Source: Marinitoga litoralis (lineage in GTDB: Bacteria; Thermotogota; Thermotogae; Petrotogales; Petrotogaceae). From it: a stretch of 32,535 nucleotides of DNA. Each line of letters begins with the position of its first letter. The stretch's first letter is position 1. The DNA lies in the NCBI RefSeq assembly GCF_016908145.1, contig NZ_JAFBDI010000026.1, positions 1 through 32,535 of the forward strand. Reading direction: 5' to 3'. The notes under the pieces were generated by a model. The model saw nothing but the letters and a program-made list of their open reading frames with translations, had not been told where the DNA came from and ran no database searches. Made by a program: the position numbers and the translations under genes. Shown here piece by piece: positions 27,201 through 32,535 of this stretch.

Positions 27201-29209
27201 GGGCTGGAAGGAGATTGAAAATTGGCGTAGCTATTACTTATTGTGGTTATTCAAACCATGATCAAAGATTTTTTGAATCTCCCCAAGAAATGATTAAAGG
27301 GGAAATAAAAGAACCTATATTCTCAACAAAAAATGAACCTTTATTTATAAGGCATATTCATTCTTTTATTTTTACTTCTTTATTCTTAAATTCAACAGAA
27401 AAAGATTTTGAATTATTAAAAAAGGCTATTCCGAATAAAATTTCAAATTATTTATTTGATGAGTTAGTTCCTGATTATAAAAGAATTGAGTATATAAGTG
27501 ATGATCTAGGAAAATATTACAGGAAATTAATTAGTGAAAAAAAAGATATTTTGGTTAATGAAATAAAAAGATATTTTAGATTTTGGTCAGATACTATTGA
27601 ATACTTTACTAAAATTTATAATATTAGCGAAGATGACTTAGCTAAGAAATATATTGAAGGTTCTGCAAAAGAATTAGAAAAAATTTTAAAATATACAAAA
27701 GATCTATATTTATATTGGCTTAAAAAAAGAGATGAAGTGCATAAAAATATGGCTTATTATAATCCTTATAATCAAATTATAAATGATTTTATTCAAGGAA
27801 ATGATGAGTATTATACTTTGAATTATTTAAAAAATCATGGTTTTTTACCAGGATATAATTTAGTAAAACCTGGAGTTACAATTTTTCATATTCCAGATGT
27901 AGAGTTTTTCAGACCTTATTCAATAGCTTTGAGAGAGGCATCACCTTTTTCTACGGTTTATGTGAATGGAAAGCAATATAAAATAAAAGATTATATAATT
28001 TATTCTACAAAAAGTAAAGACTTTATCAAAACATTTCATATTCATGATCCTAATGGTTCAAAAGATATTTTTGCAATGCATATTACTGATGTAGAATTAG
28101 AAAAAGGAGAAAAAATTAGAAGTAGCGATACTGGAAGAAAAGTTAATTCATATGTCATGGCAACTGATTTTAATAAAAACAGTGGTCATTTGGGAGGAAA
28201 AAAATACATAACTAGTGGCGGAATAAATATAGAATTTTATAAAAATGCGACATTTTATTTAATAAATACAGGTGTAAAAGATAGAGGCAATATAGAACAT
28301 TTTTATGTTTGCCCTGAATGCGGTTATACTTCTAATAAGAATACAGAAGAAAAAAATAAAAAAAATTTTTTAAAACATATTAAAGAAAAACATAATAATA
28401 AAAACTCTATCCTAAGAGAGTATACAAAAAATATAGAAGAAGGTGGAATTTCAATTTATTCAAAACATAAATCAGACATAATATTAATTGGAGGATTTGA
28501 GAAAGATTCTGAAGCTGCAAGTGTTGGTGAAGCCATTAAATTAGGAGCATCTTTAATAACGGATATTTCAGAAAATGATTTATCATTTGATTTGGAATAC
28601 AAAAATGGAGTATATAATGCAATAATATATGAAGATATTCCGGGTGGAAGCGGATATGTTGAATTTATTTTCGAAAAGATAGAAGATATCATTGAAAGTA
28701 GTATTAATTATTTAAAAAAATGCAAGTGTGAAAAAGCTTGTTATAAATGTTTATTAAGTTATTGGAATCAGCATTTACATGATAAATTAGACAGAAATAT
28801 ATCTATTGAAAAATTAGAAAAAATGAAAATTATTAAAAATATAATTACAATACCACCTGCAGTAGAAGTTGAGGAGGAAGATAATGATATGGAAGAATCA
28901 CTTTTAGAAAAAGAATTTTATAAATATTTAAAAGATAATGGATTTCCTTTACCAGAAAAACAATATGAAATAACATCACCTGTAAATACGCGTATTGATT
29001 TTGCATATTCAGATAAAAAAATAGCTATATATCTTGATGGCAAACCTTATCATAATGACCCTAAAAAAATTAGACAAGACCAAATAATTACTTTGAAGTT
29101 AGAAGGAGATGGATGGAAAGTTTTAAGGATTTCTTCAGATGATTGGAATGATGAAGATTTAAAAGTTTTAAAAATTAATAAATTAAAACGATTTTTAGAT
29201 GAAAGATAA
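24233..29209 (+). CDS. Giant DUF1998 helicase with zinc clusters and Vsr-like nuclease end
   Basis: The 1658-aa superfamily 2 helicase is of the MrfA/DUF1998 group, as in DISARM, Druantia DruE and DpdJ. In order: Q-like motif LYSHQEEAF (about 88); Walker A GTGSGKT (110-116); DEIH 252-255; GTSATI (286-291). A long insertion has cysteine pairs at 473/476, 535/538, 549/552, 569/572 and 875/878/893/898. The second RecA lobe has TLELGID (959-965) and QRVGRAGRR (986-994). A C2H2-like finger follows (C1360, C1363, H1382, H1387), then the DUF1998 cysteine cluster C1497, C1499, C1503, C1506. The C-terminal 130 residues match a Vsr/DUF559 nuclease fold: D1589, IYLDGKPYH (to H1607), D1616 and GWKVLR. 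The start is placed at 24233, with GGGGTGA just upstream; the frame is open 14 codons earlier. Confidence 0.88.
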   Translation: MALNPILFSKDVFSAYTEFLINFINFQDPDLEKDLKELIKFDLIKGSRLIKGPYISLNKPYKIGKNLEELSKSYKIHSFLKNKINFNLYSHQEEAFKKITEENNVVISTGTGSGKTESFLFPILNKLLLNESKGLKVLIIYPMNALVNDQMIRIKKLFSGSGITFGKYTGETPQKNINIKRFERPTIIKGNDEEAIEKGEIIPFEEKDSREEIQNDPPNVLVTNYSQLEYLLLREDDLKIFKDMDLEYIILDEIHTYVGEQGSEVAALLRRIKALAKNPEKIKFIGTSATIASGNKEEKEKKIENFAKKLFGVDNISSIFEEYSDINTNDVLYEPSLVKNSLYILNDIIENELNSENYYYLTGKNNVIFKEDIINNAVFRWIIDFLKEPMSLEEVVNAFKKKFNRNNSDNEIAAEIYSYLLAGIEIKNDDDYPLIRPKMHFFVKGINNLRAYFKNGKRYVTLDEDKGYHLYSCRNCGQHYYKGFFEKEKLTIKGIISQRAISEITSNEYEEILFTDSNIFFSDESEKNYDLAYLCEKCGTIHYEPAGKCVNCESKNIIEIFILNENKRCLSCNSSLENNKQKNLVKSSSFEPVDLTILTENILSLADNPKIIIFTDNRQEASFLNGFMEVTSKRFIYRDRLYKFLKNHNIFYNLNELTEKFFYYLFENGDLEKINSKDVYTEKSKELDEYIYLEWFIYEEFCSQISQIKKNSLEKLGLLNIDYDLFNEENKWFLLEWSNKLNIDINSLKGIIYKILDYFRRRNTVDLPILEKVVGNQRNKYKTKLNLPEYINMSSISKNSDLNSLAFISRTNRTYPQVLLQKEIGSINDEFLEELFHFLKKNIFVKKEIGRQKYILLDPNKIIIELNKEKKYLECKTCGEKSLLNRKTKNNSCTNYRCKSSFKENEILYNYDVKRYLNESSRFELKPMEHTGQIKKSDREAAERKFKNGDINVIVATSTLELGIDIGDLDFVLMRNVPPSPANYDQRVGRAGRRLKIGVAITYCGYSNHDQRFFESPQEMIKGEIKEPIFSTKNEPLFIRHIHSFIFTSLFLNSTEKDFELLKKAIPNKISNYLFDELVPDYKRIEYISDDLGKYYRKLISEKKDILVNEIKRYFRFWSDTIEYFTKIYNISEDDLAKKYIEGSAKELEKILKYTKDLYLYWLKKRDEVHKNMAYYNPYNQIINDFIQGNDEYYTLNYLKNHGFLPGYNLVKPGVTIFHIPDVEFFRPYSIALREASPFSTVYVNGKQYKIKDYIIYSTKSKDFIKTFHIHDPNGSKDIFAMHITDVELEKGEKIRSSDTGRKVNSYVMATDFNKNSGHLGGKKYITSGGINIEFYKNATFYLINTGVKDRGNIEHFYVCPECGYTSNKNTEEKNKKNFLKHIKEKHNNKNSILREYTKNIEEGGISIYSKHKSDIILIGGFEKDSEAASVGEAIKLGASLITDISENDLSFDLEYKNGVYNAIIYEDIPGGSGYVEFIFEKIEDIIESSINYLKKCKCEKACYKCLLSYWNQHLHDKLDRNISIEKLEKMKIIKNIITIPPAVEVEEEDNDMEESLLEKEFYKYLKDNGFPLPEKQYEITSPVNTRIDFAYSDKKIAIYLDGKPYHNDPKKIRQDQIITLKLEGDGWKVLRISSDDWNDEDLKVLKINKLKRFLDER

Positions 29210-29229
29210 TTTTGTAGTGGGGGATGGGT

Positions 29230-32200
29230 ATGATAGATATAAAATTAAGGAAATTAAATTACTTGAAAAACAGAATAAATGAAATTTTTGATATGGGTTT
29301 TAATATTTTAATTTTTGAAGAATATAATGAGTACTTAAAAAATGACTTTATTTTTTTACCAGATAACTTAAGTGATATTGATAAAGAAATAGAAATTTTA
29401 AAAACGAAAAGTTTTGAAGACTTTAATTATTTGTCAAAATATACTAAAAATAAAATAATAATTCATCCAAAGTTATTTTTTTATATTTATGAAAATTATA
29501 AATTTTTGTTTTCAAATAAAAAAATAGCATATTTAGTTAATGAAAAAAATAAATATGATTATTTATATAACAATTTTGAAATAAAAATATTCAATTATTT
29601 TAGAGAAGTAGAAAAAATAGTCATTTCTGATGAAGAAGCTTTAAGAAATTATATAAAAAATAAAAAAATTTTACTTTTAGAAAAAAATGAAACTTTAATA
29701 AAATTTTTAAGTGTTGAAAATATTAATTTTGTTTTTGATGAAAAAAAATTATTAGAAGAAGAGAAAGTAGTAATTTTAATAAAAAATGATTCAAAATATT
29801 CAGAAGCATTGAAGTTAATTAATTTTTTCCCAGAATTATCTTTAGAAATTGTAAGTTTTGTTGGTGATTTTTTAGACCCTAAATTAAAAAATATTGATTT
29901 AAACGTTTTATTGAAAGAATATTTTAATTTTTCAAATTTCAAAGTTTATGATATATACACTAGTGGTGATTTAAAACAGACTAAAATATCACAAGAGTAT
30001 ATAATTAAAAGTATTTTAAATAAGATTTATAGTAAAAATAAAAATGACTTTATTTTTGTAGCTTCGACTGGAAGTGGGAAATCGTTGATTTATCAATTTA
30101 TATCAAAAATGTTACACGATGATGGATTAATTACTATTGTTATATCTCCATTGAAAACATTAATGGAAGATCAAGTAAACAAATTAAGGAAAAATGAAGT
30201 TTTTAAAAATATGGTTGCTTTAATAAATTCTGACACATCACAATTTGAAAGAGAAAATATATATAAAAAAATAAATGATGGAATAATTTCTTTAATATAT
30301 TTGTCTCCTGAATATTTAGCAAAAAATAACATAAAAAATTTATTTAAAAAAAGAAAAATTGGATTGGTAGTAATAGATGAAGCTCATGTTGTTAGCACTT
30401 GGGGAAACACTTTTAGAGTTGATTATGGATATTTGGGAGAATATTTAGATATATTGCAAAAAGAAAATGCACCATTTGTAAAACTTGCTTTAACAGCCAC
30501 TATGATAAGTGATGGTTTTTTAAATACAAAAAAAGAAATAATAGATTATCTTAAATTAAAAGATCCACAAATATTTTACACCGTATTAAGAAAAGAAAAT
30601 ATTAATTTTAATGTAAAAAAATTAAATTCAGAGACAAATACTCAAAATATAGAAAAACTATGTAAAGAAGAGGTTCTCAAAAAAATTATTAATAATATTG
30701 AAAAAGAGGTAAAAACAGTTATATATTGTTCTTATAAAAGTGAAGTATCAGAACTTTTTTTTGATCAATCATTAGAAAAATATAGAAACAAAATAGCTTA
30801 TTTAACAGGAGATTCAGAGTTGAAAGAGAGAGACAAAATACATAAAAAATTCAAAAGAGGAGAAATTAAAATAATTATATCTACAAAAGTATTTGGAATG
30901 GGAGTTGATATTTCTGATATTAGAGAAGTAATACATTATAATCTACCTAATTCATTAACAGAATATGTGCAAGAAATTGGTAGAGCCGGGAGGGATGGGA
31001 AACCATCATTTGCAACTGTATTTTATAATAATAAATCTTTGTTAAATTCATATAGATTAGAAAATATGAGTATTCCTGCAAAATGGCAATTAAAACATGT
31101 ATATAATTATATATATAAAAAATCTTTAAAAGCAAAAGGAAAATCAAAAAAAATTCAGATATCTATAGAAGATTTAGCTCATATATTTAAAACTAATAAT
31201 TTTGACGAAGCTACTAAAAAAGTAAGAATATCTTTTTTTATTATTGAAAAAGAATTAGAGAGAATTTTTCCAAATAAATTATTAAAAAAAACATATGAAG
31301 GAAATTTAAAAATATATTTTAGAAGTTTAGATGATAATGTTAAAGAAAAAATTCCATTAGCATATGAAGAATATAAAAATACTCTTCGTTTTAGTGAAAA
31401 TGGGGACGAAATTAAAGGAAATAAAAGTATATATAAACTTAATCTTGCTGAATTTTTAGAAAGAAAGTCAGAACTTTCTTATGGTGAGTTTATATATAAA
31501 TTCTATAATAATAAGAGCAAAGAAATTATTGGAATAGCAATGGATCCAGTTATTATTTATAAAATAAATTTAAATAAGGAATTTTCTGAAGTTTTAGATA
31601 GATTTAAAAATGTTATGAATATTATAAAAGATTTTATATATGGATTCGATAGTTCTTTTGCAACATTTGTATTAAAAGGGAATTTGATAAAAAGAGATAT
31701 GTTTGATGAATATTTGAATAAATATATTGAAAAAAAGAGCAATTATTTAGAATGGTTAAATATAAAAGACAAACGTGAATTATATGGAAAATTAAATACT
31801 ATTTTTAATAGTTTTTTTATAAAAAGCAATTTTAAAAATCCTTCATATGCATTAATATATAATAAAAAATTCGGATATAATGTAATAAAGAATGGAAATA
31901 AAAAATTGGATAATCTAATTAATTTATTTAGAAAAGCTTTTTATGAAAAATTAGAATGTACAACAATTACACCCTATGCAGAATTTAAAAGTAGCCCTAT
32001 TAGTACATTAGGTGGTATTTTAGAAATATTGAATTTAGCAGATATTGAGATAAAAGGTGGCGAGTACGGATTAATTGAATATAAAATAAATGGTTATTTG
32101 CCTGAAAATATCAAATTTGATATACCTAAACTATTAAGAGAAAGAATAAAGAAAGAAAATGCTTATTCTAAATATTTTTTTAATAATATTGATATCATTA

Positions 32201-32253
32201 AAGATAAATGGGAATTCCTTGAGAAGTACTTTCATGGATTATTGGATTTATAA
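29230..32253 (+). CDS. RecQ-family helicase with novel N-terminal domain
   Basis: The 1007-aa protein has a RecQ-type motor in the middle: Walker A ASTGSGKSLIYQF (from 278), DEAH 383-386 followed by VVSTWGNTFRVDYGYL (RecQ usually has a tryptophan-containing aromatic loop here), LTATM, TKVFGMGVDIS, and motif VI QEIGRAGRDGKPS (581-593). The first about 250 residues match no family I know. The C-terminal 400 residues lack the four-cysteine RecQ zinc domain and an obvious HRDC domain. DpdF of the Dpd system is also a RecQ-like helicase. It is the last gene of the operon, 20 bp after the DUF1998 helicase. I take the second of two ATGs (29230) because GTGGGGG then has 6-bp spacing; 29224 is the alternative. 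Confidence 0.85.
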   Translation: MIDIKLRKLNYLKNRINEIFDMGFNILIFEEYNEYLKNDFIFLPDNLSDIDKEIEILKTKSFEDFNYLSKYTKNKIIIHPKLFFYIYENYKFLFSNKKIAYLVNEKNKYDYLYNNFEIKIFNYFREVEKIVISDEEALRNYIKNKKILLLEKNETLIKFLSVENINFVFDEKKLLEEEKVVILIKNDSKYSEALKLINFFPELSLEIVSFVGDFLDPKLKNIDLNVLLKEYFNFSNFKVYDIYTSGDLKQTKISQEYIIKSILNKIYSKNKNDFIFVASTGSGKSLIYQFISKMLHDDGLITIVISPLKTLMEDQVNKLRKNEVFKNMVALINSDTSQFERENIYKKINDGIISLIYLSPEYLAKNNIKNLFKKRKIGLVVIDEAHVVSTWGNTFRVDYGYLGEYLDILQKENAPFVKLALTATMISDGFLNTKKEIIDYLKLKDPQIFYTVLRKENINFNVKKLNSETNTQNIEKLCKEEVLKKIINNIEKEVKTVIYCSYKSEVSELFFDQSLEKYRNKIAYLTGDSELKERDKIHKKFKRGEIKIIISTKVFGMGVDISDIREVIHYNLPNSLTEYVQEIGRAGRDGKPSFATVFYNNKSLLNSYRLENMSIPAKWQLKHVYNYIYKKSLKAKGKSKKIQISIEDLAHIFKTNNFDEATKKVRISFFIIEKELERIFPNKLLKKTYEGNLKIYFRSLDDNVKEKIPLAYEEYKNTLRFSENGDEIKGNKSIYKLNLAEFLERKSELSYGEFIYKFYNNKSKEIIGIAMDPVIIYKINLNKEFSEVLDRFKNVMNIIKDFIYGFDSSFATFVLKGNLIKRDMFDEYLNKYIEKKSNYLEWLNIKDKRELYGKLNTIFNSFFIKSNFKNPSYALIYNKKFGYNVIKNGNKKLDNLINLFRKAFYEKLECTTITPYAEFKSSPISTLGGILEILNLADIEIKGGEYGLIEYKINGYLPENIKFDIPKLLRERIKKENAYSKYFFNNIDIIKDKWEFLEKYFHGLLDL

Positions 32254-32387
32254 AATAGTATCAAATTAATACTTTTTAAAAATATAATTTTTATACAATA
32301 TAGTTTTTATATTATATTAATGATATATATTAATATATATAAATCCTTTTAAAACCCATAAAATAAGTTTTTTAATATATAAATATC

Positions 32388-32423
32388 AATTAAACAACAC
32401 CTTGTGGTGTTGTTTAATTTTTA
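32388..32423 (+). terminator. Strong terminator of the five-gene operon
   Basis: A perfect 14-bp inverted repeat AATTAAACAACACC / GGTGTTGTTTAATT with loop TTGT is followed by TTTATAT. It lies about 135 bp after the RecQ-like gene. The AT-rich stretch between them (32254-32387) shows nothing else I can name. Confidence 0.85.
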
Positions 32424-32427
32424 TATA

Positions 32428-32436
32428 TGATATAAT
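32428..32436 (+). promoter_or_regulatory. Extended -10 promoter for the last gene
   Basis: TGATATAAT lies 18 bp upstream of the ATG, with a possible TTGTTT -35 embedded in the right arm of the terminator (15-bp spacing). The next gene therefore seems to be transcribed independently of the operon. Confidence 0.5.
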
Positions 32437-32454
32437 TATAATGGAGGTGAAATG

Positions 32455-32535
32455 ATGAAAAGATTTTGTACTTCTGGACCTGTTGATAAGAACACTTGTT
32501 ATTATGTTGAAAGACCAGAATTAATGAAAGAAGCA
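32455..32535 (+). CDS. Start of a probable AAA-like ATPase gene (partial)
   Basis: Only the first 27 codons are in the window. The N-terminus MKRFCTSGPVDKNTCYYVER resembles the opening of AAA-like ATPases in which a 'FxTxGPVxPxxHYxV' strand precedes the nucleotide-binding domain. GGAGGTGA is well spaced for this ATG; another ATG one codon earlier (32452) is possible. The gene has its own promoter and lies beyond the operon terminator, so its relation to the defence-like cluster is open. Confidence 0.6.
   Translation, partial: MKRFCTSGPVDKNTCYYVERPELMKEA

Noticed and set aside
15577-32423. Operon as a BREX system
   Set aside because: The PglX-like methyltransferase fits, but there is no PglZ, BrxC, BrxB or BrxL gene anywhere in the cluster.
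15577-32423. Operon as a type I or type ISP restriction system
   Set aside because: No HsdS or HsdR gene is present, and the methyltransferase and helicase are separate chains without a visible PD-(D/E)xK domain in the methyltransferase.
15577-32423. Operon as textbook DISARM
   Set aside because: A separate DrmB and DrmC are missing, and the DUF1998 part is fused to the helicase; DUF262-HNH and RecQ are not DISARM core genes.
15500-32535. Mobile element boundaries (integrase, tRNA attachment site, direct repeats) around the operon
   Set aside because: None was found; base composition is similar to the left part, so recent transfer cannot be claimed from this window.
1-32535. CRISPR arrays, tRNA and rRNA genes
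   Set aside because: No regularly spaced repeats of CRISPR type and no recognisable tRNA or rRNA sequence were seen.

Overview
The window is very AT-rich with A/T-biased codons and dense, well-spaced genes. The gene content fits a low-GC member of the Thermotogota (Marinitoga/Petrotoga-like). The clues are a minimal SufC-SufB iron-sulfur assembly pair, an archaeal-type Ogg, an OpuC binding protein without a lipobox (a toga/periplasm organism), and promoters that mostly use an extended -10 (TGnTATAAT). This assignment is inference from gene content; no rRNA or other marker is present.

Left part (1-15540) is ordinary chromosomal housekeeping. A minus-strand run covers 93-6289: an osmoprotectant ABC transporter operon (permease, ATPase, permease, binding protein, then a small di-heme-type membrane protein), a serine acetyltransferase gene, and sufC-sufB. 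Plus-strand genes follow at 6460-8296 (YgjP-type zinc metalloprotease, AlaX-type tRNA editing protein). They meet a minus-strand operon (lipid kinase, DUF554 membrane protein, Ogg; 8346-10575) at a bidirectional terminator. Then come plus-strand genes: an amidohydrolase, a translationally coupled Rieske oxygenase plus tocopherol-cyclase-like pair (unexpected in a presumed anaerobe), and an exported phospholipase-D-family protein preceded by three degenerate palindromes.

Right part (15577-32423) is the striking region: one promoter, five very large co-directional genes with gaps of -4 to 26 bp, and one strong terminator with a 14-bp perfect stem. The genes encode a DUF262 + HNH protein (GmrSD/SspE-like), a RapA/DrmD-like SNF2 helicase, a 1231-aa class I adenine-specific DNA methyltransferase of the PglX/LlaGI/DrmMI type, a 1658-aa DUF1998 helicase with several zinc clusters and a C-terminal Vsr/DUF559-like nuclease domain, and a RecQ-family helicase with an unfamiliar N-terminus and no RecQ zinc site. 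This looks like a composite anti-phage system related to DISARM (SNF2 helicase + methyltransferase + DUF1998 helicase). The helicase trio (SNF2, RecQ, DUF1998) also recalls the Dpd 7-deazaguanine system. PglZ, HsdS/HsdR, DrmC and Dpd modification enzymes are all absent. I propose that the methyltransferase marks self DNA, the three motors survey or translocate on unmarked DNA, and the Vsr-like and HNH domains cut. The last 81 bases start another gene, probably an AAA-family ATPase, under its own promoter.
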